Source: Cyanophora paradoxa (lineage: Eukaryota; Glaucocystophyceae; Cyanophorales; Cyanophoraceae). From it: a stretch of DNA of 64,000 bases. The stretch covers positions 1-64,000 of the forward strand of contig QPMI01000551.1 in NCBI GenBank assembly GCA_004431415.1, written 5' to 3'. The position numbers and the translations under genes are program-made. This document shows positions 1-15,000 of this stretch, in pieces; position 1 is the first letter of the stretch; each line of letters starts with the position of its first letter. Under the pieces are notes generated by a model. It had not been told where the DNA came from. It ran no database searches and worked only from the letters and a program-made list of their open reading frames with translations.

Positions 1-3000
1 TAAGCTGGTTCCAACTCACGTTCAGCCGCCGTTCGCGTTCAGCAGCCCCGTCGACGTCAGCGTCCCGTCACCCCGACCATGCCGTCGCCAGCGTGTTGCC
101 CGACATGTCCACCACGAACTGGTTCCCTCACGTTCAGCCCGCCGTTCGCGTTCAGCAGCCCCGTCGACGTCACGGTCCCGTCACCCCGACCATGCCGTCG
201 CCAGCGTGTTGCCCGACATGTCCACCACGAACTGGTTCCACTCACGTCAGCCGCCGTTCGCGTTCAGCAGCCCCGTCGACGTCACGGTCCCCGTCACCCG
301 ACCATGCCCGTCGCCAGCGTGTTTGCCCGACATGTCCACGCGAACTGGTTCCACCTCACGTTCAGCCCGCCGTTCGCGTTCAGCAGCCCCGTCGACGTCA
401 CGGTCCCCGTCACCCCGACCATGCCCGTCGCCAGCATGTTGCCCGAGATATCGACACTAAGCTGGTTCCACCTCACGTTCAGCCCGCCGTTCGCGTTCAG
501 CAGCCCCGTCGACGTCACGGTCCCGTCACCCGACCATGCCCGTCGCCAGCGTGTTGCCCGACATGTCCACCACGAACTGGTTCCACCTCACGTTCAGCCC
601 GCCGTTTCGCGTTCAGCAGCCCCGTCGACGTCACGGTCCCCGTCACCCGACCATGCCCGTCGCAGCGTGTTGCCCGACATGTCCACCACGAACTGGTTCC
701 ACCTCACGTTCAGCCCGCCGTTCGCGTTCAGCAGCGCCGTCGACGTCACGGTCCCCGTCACCCCGACCATGCCCGTCGCCAGCGTGTTGCCCGACATGTC
801 CACCACGAACTGATTCCACCTCACGTTCAGCCCGCCGTTCGCGTTCAGCAGCCCCGTCGACGTCACGGTCCCCGTCACCCCGACCATGCCCGTCGCCAGC
901 GTGTTGCCGGACATGTCCACCACGAACTGATTCCACCTCACGTTCAGCCCGCCGTTCGCGTTCAGCAGCCCCGTCGACGTCACGGTCCCCGTCACCCCGA
1001 CCATGCCCGTCGCCAGCGTGTTGCCCGACATGTCCACCACGAACTGATTCCCCCTCACGTTCAGCCCGCCGTTCGCGTTCAGCAGCCCCGTCGACGTCAC
1101 GGTCCCGTCACCCCGACCATGCCCGTCGCCAGCGTGTTGCCCGACATGTCACACGAAGCTGGTTCCACCTCACGTTCAGCCCGCCGTTCGCGTTCAGCAG
1201 CCCCGTCGACGTCACGGTCCCCGTCACCCCGACCATGCCCGTCGCCAGCGTGTTTGCCGACATGTCACCGCAACTGTTCCACCTCACGTTCAGCCCGCCG
1301 TTCGCGTTCAGCAGCCCGTCGACGTCACGGTCCCCGTCACCCCGACCATGCCCGTCGCCAGCGTGTTGCCGAGATATCGATGCTAACTGTTCCACCTCAC
1401 GTTCAGCCCGCCGTTCGCGTTCAGCAGCCCCGTCGACGTCACGGTCCCCGTCACCCGACCATGCCCGTCGCCAGCGTGTTGCCCGACATATCATCACTGG
1501 TTCCACCTCACGTTCAGCCCGCCGTTCGCGTTCAGCAGCCCCGTCGACGTCACGGTCCCGTCACCCGACCATGCCCGTCGCCAGCGTTTCCGAATTCACA
1601 GAACTGTTCCACTCACGTTCAGCCGCCGTTCGCGTTCAGCAGCCCGTCGACGTCACGGTCCCGTCACCGACATGCCGTGCCAGCGTGTTGCCCGAGATAT
1701 CGTCAGTGTTCCACCTCACGTTCAGCCCCGTCGCGTTTCAGCAGCCCGTCGACGTCACGGTCCCGTCACCCCGACCATGCCGTCGCAGCGTGTTGCCCGA
1801 CATGTCCACCACGAACTGATTCCACCTCACGTTCAGCCCGCCGTTCGCGTTCAGCAGCCGCGTGACGGTCACGGTCCCGTCGTCAACACCGACGTCCAAC
1901 TGTTTGCGATCGCAAGGCTCCGCTCAGCGTGAGGCTCAGGGCGTCAAGCGGCCCCGCACCATGGTGCCAGCATTCAGAACTGGTTCCACCTCACGTTCAG
2001 CCCGCCGTTCGCGTTCAGCAGCCCGTCGACGTCACGGTCCCCGTCACCCCGACCATGCCGTCGCCAGCGTGTTGCCCGAATATCGATGCTAAGCTGTTCC
2101 ACCTCACGTTCAGCCCGCCGTTCGCGTTCAGCAGCCCGTCGACGTCAGGTCCCCGTACCCCGACCATGCCCGTCGCCAGCGTGTTGCCCGACATATCCAC
2201 ACAACTGATTCCACCTCACGTTCAGCCCGCCGTTCGCGTCAGCACCCGTCGACGTCACGGTCCCCGTCACCCTACCATGCCGTCGCCAGCGTGTTGCCGA
2301 GATATCGATGCTAAGCTGGTTCCACCTCACGTTCAGCCCGCCGTTCGCGTTCAGCAGCCCCGTCGACGTCACGGTCCCCGTCACCCCGACCATGCCCGTC
2401 GCCAGCGTGTTGCCCGAATGTCCACCACGAACTGATTCCACCTCACGTTCAGGCCGCCGTTCGCGTTCAGCAGCCCCGTCGACGTCACGGTCCCCGTCAC
2501 CCCGACCATGCCCGTCGCCAGCGTGTTGCCCGACATGTCCACCACGAACTGGTTCCACCTCACGTTCAGCCCGCCGTTCGCGTTCAGCAGCCCCGTCGAC
2601 GTCACGGTCCCCGTCACCCCGACCATGCCGTCGCCAGCGTGTTGCCCGACATGTCCACCACGAAACTGGTTCCACCTCACGTTCAGCCGCCGTTCGCGTT
2701 CAGCAGCCCCGTCGACGTCACGGTCCCCGTCACCCCGACCATGCCCGTCGCCAGCGTGTTGCCCGACATGTCCACACGAACTGTTCCACTCACGTTCAGC
2801 CCGCCGTTCGCGTTCAGCAGCCCCGTCGACGTCACGGTCCCCGTCACCCCGACCATGCCCGTCGCCAGCGTGTTGCCCGACATGTCCACCACGAACTGGT
2901 TCCACCTCACGTTCAGCCCGCCGTTCGCGTTCAGCAGCCCCGTCGACGTCACGGTCCCCGTCACCCCGACCATGCCCGTCGCCAGCGTGTTGCCCGACAT

Positions 3001-6000
3001 GTCCACCACGAACTGGTTCCACCTCACGTTCAGCCCGCCGTTCGCGTTCAGCAGCCCCGTCGACGTCACGGTCCCCGTCACCCGGACCATGCCCGTCGCC
3101 AGCGTGTTGCCCGACATGTCCACCACGAACTGATTCCACCTCACGTTCAGCCCGCCGTTCGCGTTCAGCAGCCCCGTCGACGTCACGGTCCCGTCACCCC
3201 GACCATGCCCGTCGCCAGCGTGTTGCCCGACATGTCCACCACGAACTGGTTCACCTCACGTTCAGCCCGCCGTTCGCGTTCAGCAGCCCGTCGACGTCAC
3301 GGTCCCCGTCACCCCGACCATGCCCGTCGCCAGCGTGTTGCCCGACATGTCCACACGAACTGTTCCACCTCACGTTCAGCCCGCCGTTCGCGTTCAGCAG
3401 CCCCGTCGACGTCACGGTCCCCGTCACCCCGACCATGCCCGTCGCCAGCGTGTTGCCCGACATGTCAACACGAACTGGTTCCACCTCACGTTCAGCCCGC
3501 CGTTCGCGTTCAGCAGCCCCGTCGACGTCACGGTCCCCGTCACCCCGACCATGCCCGTCGCCAGCGTGTTGCCCGACATGTCACCACGAACTGATTCCAC
3601 CTCACGTTCAGCCCGCCGTTCGCGTTCAGCAGCCCCGTCGACGTCACGGTCCCCGTCACCCCGACCATGCCCGTCGCCAGCGTGTTGCCCGACATGTCCA
3701 CCACGAACTGGTTCCACCTCACGTTCAGCCCGCCGTTCGCGTTCAGCAGCCCCGTCGACGTCACGGTCCCCGTCACCCCGACCATGCCCGTCGCCAGCGT
3801 GTTGCCCGACATGTCCACCACGAACTGATTCCACCTCACGTTCAGCCCGCCGTTCGCGTTCAGCAGCCCCGTCGACGTCACGGTCCCCGTCACCCCGACC
3901 ATGCCCGTCGCCAGCGTGTTGCCCGAGATATCGATGCTAAGCTGGTTCCACCTCACGTTCAGCCCGCCGTTCGCGTTCAGCAGCCCCGTCGACGTCACGG
4001 TCCCCGTCACCCCGACCATGCCCGTCGCCAGCGTGTTGCCCGACATGTCCACCACGAACTGATTCCACCTCACGTTCAGCCCGCCGTTCGCGTTCAGCAG
4101 CCCCGTCGACGTCACGGTCCCCGTCACCCCGACCATGCCCGTCGCCAGCGTGTTGCCCGACATGTCCACCACGAACTGTTCCACCTCACGTTCAGCCCGC
4201 CGTTCGCGTTCAGCAGCCCCGTCGACGTCACGGTCCCCGTCACCCCGACCATGGCCGTCGCCAGCGTGTTGCCCGACATGTCCACCACGAACTGATTCCA
4301 CCTCACGTTCAGCCCGCCGTTCGCGTTCAGCAGCCCCGTCGACGTCACGGTCCCCGTCACCCCGACCATGCCCGTCGCCAGCGTGTTGCCCGACATGTCC
4401 ACCACGAACTGGTTCCACCTCACGTTCAGCCCGCCGTTCGCGTTCAGCAGCCCCGTCGACGTCACGGTCCCCGTCACCCCGACCATGCCCGTCGCCAGCG
4501 TGTTGCCCGACATGTCGACGCTAACTGGTTCCACCTCACGTTCAGCCCGCCGTTCGCGTTCAGCAGCCCCGTCGACGTCACGGTCCCCGTCACCCCGACC
4601 ATGCCCGTCGCCAGCGTGTTGCCCGACATGTCCACACGAACTGATTCCACCTCACGTTCAGCCCGCCGTTCGCGTTCAGCAGCCCCGTCGACGTCAACGG
4701 TCCCCGTCACCCGACCATGCCCGTCGCCAGCGTGTTGCCCGACATGTCCACACGAACTGATTCCACCTCACGTTCAGCCCGCCGTTCGCGTTCAGCAGCC
4801 CGTCGACGTCACGGTCCCCGTCACCCCGACCATGCCGTCGCCAGCGTGTTGCCGACATGTCCACCACGAACTGTTCCACCTCACGTTCAGCCCGCCGTTC
4901 GCGTTCAGCAGCCCCGTCGACGTCACGGTCCCCGTCACCCCGACCATGCCCGTCGCCAGCGTGTTGCCCGACATGTCCACCACGAACTGGTTCCACCTCA
5001 CGTTCAGCCCGCCGTTCGCGTTCAGCAGCCCCGTCGACGTCACGGTCCCCGTCACCCCGACCATGCCCGTCGCCAGCGTGTTTCCCGACATGTCCACCAC
5101 GAACTGGTTCCACCTCACGTTCAGCCCGCCGTTCGCGTTCAGCAGCCCCGTCGACGTCACGGTCCCCGTCACCCCGACCATGCCCGTCGCCAGCGTGTTG
5201 CCCGACATGTCCACCACGAACTGATTCCACCTCACGTTCAGCCCGCCGTTCGCGTTCAGCAGCCCCGTCGACGTCACGGTCCCCGTCACCCCGACCATGC
5301 CCGTCGCCAGCGTGTTGCCCGACATGTCCACCACGAACTGGTTCCACCTCACGTTCAGCCCGCCGTTCGCGTTCAGCAGCCCCGTCGACGTCACGGTCCC
5401 CGTCACCCCGACCATGCCCGTCGCCAGCGTGTTGCCCGACATGTCCACACGAACTGATTCCACCTCACGTTCAGCCCGCCGTTCGCGTTCAGCAGCCCCG
5501 TCGACGTCACGGTCCCCGTCACCCCGACCATGCCCGTCGCCAGCGTGTTGCCCGACATGTCCACCACGAACTGATTCCACCTCACGTTCAGCCCGCCGTT
5601 CGCGTTCAGCAGCCCCGTCGACGTCACGGTCCCCGTCACCCCGACCATGCCCGTCGCCAGCGTGTTGCCCGACATGTCCACCACGAACTGATTCCACCTC
5701 ACGTTCAGCCCGCCGTTCGCGTTCAGCAGCCCCGTCGACGTCACGGTCCCCGTCACCCCGACCATGCCCGTCGCCAGCGTGTTGCCCGACATGTCCACGA
5801 ACTGGTTCCACCTCACGTTCAGCCCGCCGTTCGCGTTCAGCAGCCCCGTCGACGTCACGGTCCCCGTCACCCCGACCATGCCCGTCGCCAGCGTGTTGCC
5901 CGACATGTCCACCACGAACTGATTCCACCTCACGTTCAGCCCGCCGTTCGCGTTCAGCAGCCCCGTCGACGTCACGGTCCCCGTCACCCCGACCATGCCC

Positions 6001-9000
6001 GTCGCCAGCGTGTGCCCGACATGTCCACCACGAACTGATTCCACCTCACGTTCAGCCCGCCGTTCGCGTTCAGCAGCCCCGTCGACGTCACGGTCCCCGT
6101 CACCCCGACCATGCCCGTCGCCAGCGTGTTGCCCGACATGTCCACACGAACTGATTCCACCTCACGTTCAGCCCGCCGTTCGCGTTCAGCAGCCCCGTCG
6201 ACGTCACGGTCCCCGTCACCCCGACCATGCCCGTCGCCAGCGTGTTGCCCGACATGTCCACCACGAACTGTTCCACCTCACGTTCAGCCGCCGTTCGCGT
6301 TCAGCAGCCCGTCGACGTCACGGTCCCCGTCACCCCGACCATGCCCGTCGCCAGCGTGTTGCCCGACATGTCCACCACAACTGGTTCCACCTCACGTTCA
6401 GCCCGCCGTTCGCGTTCAGCAGCCCCGTCGACGTCACGGTCCCCGTCACCCCGACCATGCCCGTCGCCAGCGTGTTGCCCGACATGTCCACCACGAACTG
6501 ATTCCACCTCACGTTCAGCCCGCCGTTCGCGTTCAGCAGCCCGTCGACGTCACGGTCCCCGTCACCCCGACCATGCCCGTCGCCAGCGTGTTGCCCGACA
6601 TGTCCACCACGAACTGATTCCACCTCACGTTCAGCCCGCCGTTCGCGTTCAGCAGCCCCGTCGACGTCACGGTCCCCGTCACCCCGACCATGCCCGTCGC
6701 CAGCGTGTTGCCCGACATGTCCACCACGAACTGTTCCACCTCACGTTCAGCCCGCCGTTCGCGTTCAGCAGCCCCGTCGACGTCACGGTCCCCGTCACCC
6801 CGACCATGCCCGTCGCCAGCGTGTTGCCCGACATGTCCACCACGAACTGATTCCACCTCACGTTCAGCCCGCCGTTCGCGTTCAGCAGCCCCGTCGACGT
6901 CACGGTCCCCGTCACCCCGACCATGCCCGTCGCCAGCGTGTTGCCCGAGATATCGATGCTAAGCTGGTTCCACCTCACGTTCAGCCCGCCGTTCGCGTTC
7001 AGCAGCCCCGTCGACGTCACGGTCCCCGTCACCCCGACCATGCCCGTCGCCAGCGTGTTGCCCGACATGTCCACCACGAACTGGTTCCACCTCACGTTCA
7101 GCCCGCCGTTCGCGTTCAGCAGCCCCGTCGACGTCACGGTCCCCGTCACCCCGACCATGCCCGTCGCCAGCGTGTTGCCCGACATGTCCACCACGAACTG
7201 ATTCCACCTCACGTTCAGCCCGCCGTTTGCGTTCAGCAGCCCCGTCGACGTCACGGTCCCCGTAACCCCGACCATGCCCGTCGCCAGCGTGTTGCCCGAC
7301 ATGTCCACCACGAACTGATTCCACCTCACGTTCAGCCCGCCGTTCGCGTTCAGCAGCCCCGTCGACGTCACGGTCCCCGTCACCCCGACCATGCCCGTCG
7401 CCAGCGTGTTGCCCGACATGTCCACCACGAACTGGTTCCACCTCACGTTCAGCCCGCCGTTCGCGTTCAGCAGCCCCGTCGACGTCACGGTCCCGTCACC
7501 CCGACCATGCCCGTCGCCAGCGTGTTGCCCGACATGTCACCACGAACTGGTTCCACCTCACGTTCAGCCGCCGTTCGCGTTCAGCAGCCCCGTCGACGTC
7601 ACGGTCCCCGTCACCCCGACCATGCCCGTCGCCAGCGTGTTGCCCGACATGTCCACACGAACTGATTCCACCTCACGTTCAGCCCGCCGTTCGCGTTCAG
7701 CAGCCCGTCGACGTCACGGTCCCCGTCACCCCGACCATGCCCGTCGCCAGCGTGTTGCCGACATGTCACCACGAATGATTCCACCTCACGTTCAGCCCGC
7801 CGTTCGCGTTCAGCAGCCCCGTCGACGTCACGGTCCCCGTCACCCGACCATGCCCGTCGCCAGCGTGTTGCCCGACATGTCCACCACGAACTGTTCCACC
7901 TCACGTTCAGCCCGCCGTTCGCGTTCAGCAGCCCCGTCGACGTCACGGTCCCCGTCACCCCGACCATGCCCGTCGCCAGCGTGTTGCCCGACATGTCCAC
8001 CACGAACTGGTTCCACCTCACGTTCAGCCCGCCGTTCGCGTTCAGCAGCCCCGTCGACGTCACGGTCCCCGTCACCCCGACCATGCCCGTCGCCAGCGTG
8101 TTGCCCGACATGTCCACCACGAACTGATTCCACCTCACGTTCAGCCCGCCGTTCGCGTTCAGCAGCCCCGTCGACGTCACGGTCCCCGTCACCCCGACCA
8201 TGCCGTCGCCAGCGTGTTGCCCGACATGTCCACCACGAACTGTTCCACCTCACGTTCAGCCCGCCGTTCGCGTTCAGCAGCCCCGTCGACGTCACGGTCC
8301 CCGTCACCCCGACCATGCCCGTCGCCAGCGTGTTGCCCGACATGTCCACACGAACTGTTCCACCTCACGTTCAGCCGCCGTTCGCGTTCAGCAGCCCCGT
8401 CGACGTCACGGTCCCCGTCACCCCGACCATGCCCGTCGCCAGCGTGTTGCCCGACATGTCCACCACGAACTGTTCCACCTCACGTTCAGCCCGCCGTTCG
8501 CGTTCAGCAGCCCGTCGACGTCACGGTCCCCGTCACCCCGACCATGCCCGTCGCCAGCGTGTTGCCCGACATGTCCACCACGAACTGATTCCACCTCACG
8601 TTCAGCCCGCCGTTCGCGTTCAGCAGCCCCGTCGACGTCACGGTCCCGTCACCCGACCATGCCCGTCGCCAGCGTGTTGCCCGACATGTCACCCGAACTG
8701 TTCCACCTCACGTTCAGCCGCCGTTCGCGTTCAGCAGCCCCGTCGACGTCACGGTCCCCGTCACCCCGACCATGCCCGTCGCCAGCGTGTTGCCCGACAT
8801 GTCCACCACGAACTGTTCCACCTCACGTTCAGCCCGCCGTTCGCGTTCAGCAGCCCGTCGACGTCACGGTCCCGTCACCCCGACCATGCCCGTCGCCAGC
8901 GTGTTGCCCGACATGTCCACCACGAACTGATTCCACCTCACGTTCAGCCCGCCGTTCGCGTTCAGCAGCCCCGTCGACGTCACGGTCCCGTCACCCGACC

Positions 9001-12000
9001 ATGCCCGTCCAGCGTGTTGCCGACATGTCCACACGAACTGGTTCCACCTCACGTTCAGCCCGCCTTCGCGTTCAGCAGCCCGTCGACGTCACGGTCCCCG
9101 TCACCCCGACCATGCCCGTCGCCAGCGTGTTGCCCGACATGTCCACCACGAACTGGTTCCACCTCACGTTCAGCCCGCCGTTCGCGTTCAGCAGCCCCGT
9201 CGACGTCACGGTCCCGTCACCCCGACCATGCCGTCGCCAGCGTGTTGCCCGACATGTCCACCACGAACTGATTCCACCTCACGTTCAGCCCGCCGTTCGC
9301 GTTCAGCAGCCCCGTCGACGTCACGGTCCCCGTCACCCCGACCATGCCCGTCGCCAGCGTGTTGCCCGACATGTCCACCACGAACTGATTCCACCTCACG
9401 TTCAGCCCGCCGTTCGCGTTCAGCAGCCCGTCGACGTCACGGTCCCCGTCACCCCGACCATGCCCGTCGCCAGCGTGTTGCCCGACATGTCCACCACGAA
9501 CTGGTTCCACCTCACGTTCAGCCCGCCGTTCGCGTTCAGCAGCCCCGTCGACGTCACGGTCCCCGTCACCCCGACCATGCCCGTCGCCAGCGTGTTGCCG
9601 ACATGTCCACCACGAACTGGTTCCACCTCACGTTCAGCCCGCCGTTCGCGTTCAGCAGCCCCGTCGACGTCACGGTCCCCGTCACCCGACCATGCCCGTC
9701 GCCAGCGTGTTGCCCGACATGTCCACCACGAACTGTTCCACCTCACGTTCAGCCGCCGTTCGCGTTCAGCAGCCCCGTCGACGTCACGGTCCCCGTCACC
9801 CCGACCATGCCCGTCGCCAGCGTGTTGCCCGACATGTCCACCACGAACTGATTCCACCTCACGTTCAGCCCGCCGTTCGCGTTCAGCAGCCCCGTCGACG
9901 TCACGGTCCCCGTCACCCCGACCATGCCCGTCGCCAGCGTGTTGCCCGAAATGTCCACCACGAACTGGTTCACCTCACGTTCAGCCCGCCGTTCGCGTTC
10001 AGCAGCCCCGTCGACGTCACGGTCCCCGTCACCCCGACCATGCCCGTCGCCAGCGTGTTGCCCGACATGTCCACCACGAACTGGTTCCACCTCACGTTCA
10101 GCCCGCCGTTCGCGTTCAGCAGCCCCGTCGACGTCACGGTCCCCGTCACCCCGACCATGCCCGTCGCCAGCGTGTTGCCCGACATGTCCACCACGAACTG
10201 GTTCCACCTCACGTTCAGCCCGCCGTTCGCGTTCAGCAGCCCGGTCGACGTCACGGTCCCGTCACCCGACCATGCCCGTCGCCAGCGTGTTGCCCGACAT
10301 GTCCACACGAACTGATTCCACCTCACGTTCAGCCCGCCGTTCGCGTTCAGCAGCCCCGTCGACGTCACGGTCCCCGTCACCCCGACCATGCCCGTCGCCA
10401 GCGTGTTGCCCGACATGTCCACCACGAACTGGTTCCACCTCACGTTCAGCCCGCCGTTCGCGTTCAGCAGCCCCGTCGACGTCACGGTCCCCGTCACCCC
10501 GACCATGCCCGTCGCCAGCGTGTTGCCCGACATGTCCACCACGAACTGGTTCCACCTCACGTTCAGCCCGCCGTTCGCGTTCAGCAGCCCCGTCGACGTC
10601 ACGGTCCCCGTCACCCCGACCATGCCCGTCGCCAGCGTGTTGCCCGACATGTCCACCACGAACTGTTCCACCTCACGTTCAGCCCGCCGTTCGCGTTCAG
10701 CAGCCCCGTCGACGTCACGGTCCCCGTCACCCCGACCATGCCCGTCGCCAGCGTGTTGCCCGACATGTCCACCCCGAACTGGTTCCACCTCACGTTCAGC
10801 CCGCCGTTCGCGTTCAGCAGCCCCGTCGACGTCACGGTCCCCGTCACCCCGACCATGCCCGTCGCCAGCGTGTTGCCCGACATGTCCACCACGAACTGGT
10901 TCCACCTCACGTTCAGCCCGCCGTTCGCGTTCAGCAGCCCGTCGACGTCACGGTCCCCGTCACCCCGACCATGCCCGTCGCCAGCGTGTTGCCCGACATG
11001 TCCACCACGAACTGATTCCACCTCACGTTCAGCCCGCCGTTCGCGTTCAGCAGCCCCGTCGACGTCACGGTCCCCGTCACCCCGACCATGCCCGTCGCCA
11101 GCGTGTTGCCCGACATGTCCACCACGAACTGTTCCACCTCACGTTCAGCCCGCCGTTCGCGTTCAGCAGCCCCGTCGACGTCACGGTCCCCGTCACCCCG
11201 ACCATGCCCGTCGCCAGCGTGTTGCCCGACATGTCCACCACGAACTGTTCCACCTCACGTTCAGCCCGCCGTTCGCGTTCAGCAGCCCCGTCGACGTCAC
11301 GGTCCCGTCACCCCGACCATGCCCGTCGCCAGCGTGTTGCCCGACATGTCCACCACGAACTGGTTCCACCTCACGTTCAGCCCGCCGTTCGCGTTCAGCA
11401 GCCCCGTCGACGTCACGGTCCCCGTCACCCGACCATGCCCGTCGCCAGCGTGTTGCCCGACATGTCCACCACGAACTGATTCCACCTCACGTTCAGCCCG
11501 CCGTTCGCGTTCAGCAGCCCCGTCGACGTCACGGTCCCCGTCACCCCGACCATGCCCGTCGCCAGCGTGTTGCCCGACATGTCCACACGAACTGTTCCAC
11601 CTCACGTTCAGCCCGCCGTTCGCGTTCAGCAGCCCCGTCGACGTCACGGTCCCCGTCACCCCGACCATGCCCGTCGCCAGCGTGTTGCCCGACATGTCCA
11701 CCACGAACTGGTTCCACCTCACGTTCAGCCCGCCGTTCGCGTTCAGCAGCCCCGTCGACGTCACGGTCCCCGTCACCCCGACCATGCCCGTCGCCAGCGT
11801 GTTGCCCGACATGTCCACCACAAACTGGTTCCACCTCACGTTCAGCCCGCCGTTCGCGTTCAGCAGCCCCGTCGACGTCACGGTCCCCGTCACCCCGACC
11901 ATGCCCGTCGCCAGCGTGTTGCCCGACATGTCCACCACGAACTGTTCCACCTCACGTTCAGCCCGCCGTTCGCGTTCAGCAGCCCCGTCGACGTCACGGT

Positions 12001-15000
12001 CCCCGTCACCCCGACCATGCCCGTCGCCAGCGTGTTGCCCGACATGTCCACCACGAACTGATTCCACCTCACGTTCAGCCCGCCGTTCGCGTTCAGCAGC
12101 CCCGTCGACGTCACGGTCCCCGTCACCCCGACCATGCCCGTCGCCAGCGTGTTGCCCGACATGTCCACCACGAACTGTTCCACCTCACGTTCAGCCCGCC
12201 GTTCGCGTTCAGCAGCCCCGTCGACGTCACGGTCCCCGTCACCCCGACCATGCCCGTCGCCAGCGTGTTGCCCGACATATCGACACGAACTGGTTCCACC
12301 TCACGTTCAGCCCGCCGTTCGCGTTCAGCAGCCCCGTCGACGTCACGGTCCCCGTCACCCCGACCATGCCCGTCGCCAGCGTGTTGCCCGACATGTCCAC
12401 CACGAACTGATTCCACCTCACGTTCAGCCCGCCGTTCGCGTTCAGCAGCCCCGTCGACGTCACGGTCCCCGTCACCCCGACCATGCCCGTCGCCAGCGTG
12501 TTGCCGGACATGTCCACCACAAATTGATTCCACCTCACGTTCAGCCCGCCGTTCGCGTTCAGCAGCCCCGTCGACGTCACGGTCCCCGTCACCCGACCAT
12601 GCCCGTCGCCAGCGTGTTGCCCGACATGTCCACCACGAACTGTTCCACCTCACGTTCAGCCCGCCGTTCGCGTTCAGCAGCCCCGTCGACGTCACGGTCC
12701 CCGTCACCCCGACCATGCCCGTCGCCAGCGTGTTGCCCGACATGTCCACCACGAACTGGTTCCACCTCACGTTCAGCCCGCCGTTCGCGTTCAGCAGCCC
12801 CGTCGACGTCACGGTCCCCGTCACCCCGACCATGCCCGTCGCCAGCGTGTTGCCCGACATGTCCACCACGAACTGTTCCACCTCACGTTCAGCCCGCCGT
12901 TCGCGTTCAGCAGCCCCGTCGACGTCACGGTCCCCGTCACCCCGACCATGCCCGTCGCCAGCGTGTTGCCCGACATGTCCACCACGAACTGATTCCACCT
13001 CACGTTCAGCCCGCCGTTCGCGTTCAGCAGCCCGTCGACGTCACGGTCCCGTCACCCCGACCATGCCCGTCGCCAGCGTGTTGCCCGACATGTCCACACG
13101 AACTGTTCCACCTCACGTTCAGCCCGCCGTTCGCGTTCAGCAGCCCCGTCGACGTCACGGTCCCCGTCACCCCGACCATGCCCGTCGCCAGCGTGTTGCC
13201 CGACATGTCCACCACGAACTGATTCCACCTCACGTTCAGCCCGCCGTTCGCGTTCAGCAGCCCCGTCGACGTCACGGTCCCCGTCACCCCGACCATGCCC
13301 GTCGCCAGCGTGTTGCCCGACATGTCCACCACGAACTGGTTCCACCTCACGTTCAGCCGCCGTTCGCGTTCAGCAGCCCCGTCGACGTCACGGTCCCCGT
13401 CACCCCGACCATGCCCGTCGCCAGCGTGTTGCCCGACATGTCCACACGAACTGTTCCACCTCACGTTCAGCCCGCCGTTCGCGTTCAGCAGCCCCGTCGA
13501 CGTCACGGTCCCGTCACCCCGACCATGCCCGTCGCCAGCGTGTTGCCCGACATGTCCACCACGAACTGTTCCACCTCACGTTCAGCCCGCCGTTCGCGTT
13601 CAGCAGCCCCGTCGACGTCACGGTCCCCGTCACCCCGACCATGCCCGTCGCCAGCGTGTTGCCCGACATGTCCACCACGAACTGATTCCACCTCACGTTC
13701 AGCCCGCCGTTCGCGTTCAGCAGCCCCGTCGACGTCACGGTCCCCGTCACCCCGACCATGCCCGTCGCCAGCGTGTTGCCCGACATGTCCACCAACTGTT
13801 CCACCTCACGTTCAGCCCGCCGTTCGCGTTCAGCAGCCCCGTCGACGTCACGGTCCCCGTCACCCGACCATGCCCGTCGCCAGCGTGTTGCCGACATGTC
13901 CACCACGAACTGATTCCACCTCACGTTCAGCCCGCCGTTCGCGTTCAGCAGCCCCGTCGACGTCACGGTCCCCGTCACCCCGACCATGCCCGTCGCCAGC
14001 GTGTTGCCGACATGTCCACCACGAACTGGTTCCACCTCACGTTCAGCCCGCCGTTCGCGTTCAGCAGCCCCGTCGACGTCACGGTCCCCGTCACCCGACC
14101 ATGCCCGTCGCCAGCGTGTTGCCCGACATGTCCACCACGAACTGATTCCACCTCACGTTCAGCCCGCCGTTCGCGTTCAGCAGCCCCGTCGACGTCACGG
14201 TCCCCGTCACCCCGACCATGCCCGTCGCCAGCGTGTTGCCCGACATGTCCACCACGAACTGGTTCCACCTCACGTTCAGCCCGCCGTTCGCGTTCAGCAG
14301 CCCCGTCGACGTCACGGTCCCCGTCACCCCGACCATGCCCGTCGCCAGCGTGTTGCCCGACATGTCCACCACGAACTGATTCCACCTCACGTTCAGCCCG
14401 CCGTTCGCGTTCAGCAGCCCCGTCGACGTCACGGTCCCCGTCACCCCGACCATGCCCGTCGCCAGCGTGTTGCCCGACATGTCCACCACGAACTGGTTCC
14501 ACCTCACGTTCAGCCCGCCGTTCGCGTTCAGCAGCCCCGTCGACGTCACGGTCCCCGTCACCCCGACCATGCCCGTCGCCAGCGTGTTGCCCGACATGTC
14601 CACCACGAACTGATTCCACCTCACGTTCAGCCCGCCGTTCGCGTTCAGCAGCCCCGTCGACGTCACGGTCCCGTCACCCCGACCATGCCCGTCGCCAGCG
14701 TGTTGCCGACATGTCCACCCGAACTGTTCCACCTCACGTTCAGCCCGCCGTTCGCGTTCAGCAGCCCGTCGACGTCACGGTCCCGTCACCCCGACCATGC
14801 CCGTCGCCAGCGTGTTGCCCGACATGTCCACCACGAACTGATTCCACCTCACGTTCAGCCCGCCGTTCGCGTTCAGCAGCCCCGTCGACGTCACGGTCCC
14901 CGTCACCCCGACCATGCCCGTCGCCAGCGTGTTGCCCGACATGTCCACCACGAACTGTTCCACCTCACGTTCAGCCCGCCGTTCGCGTTCAGCAGCCCCG

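Noticed and set aside
8200-14145. Very long plus-strand ORF (1,981 codons) through the tandem array
   Set aside because: It switches protein motif each time an indel occurs, has a Pro/Arg/His-rich composition expected from an antisense frame, and the minus frame alone connects in phase to convincing upstream exons.
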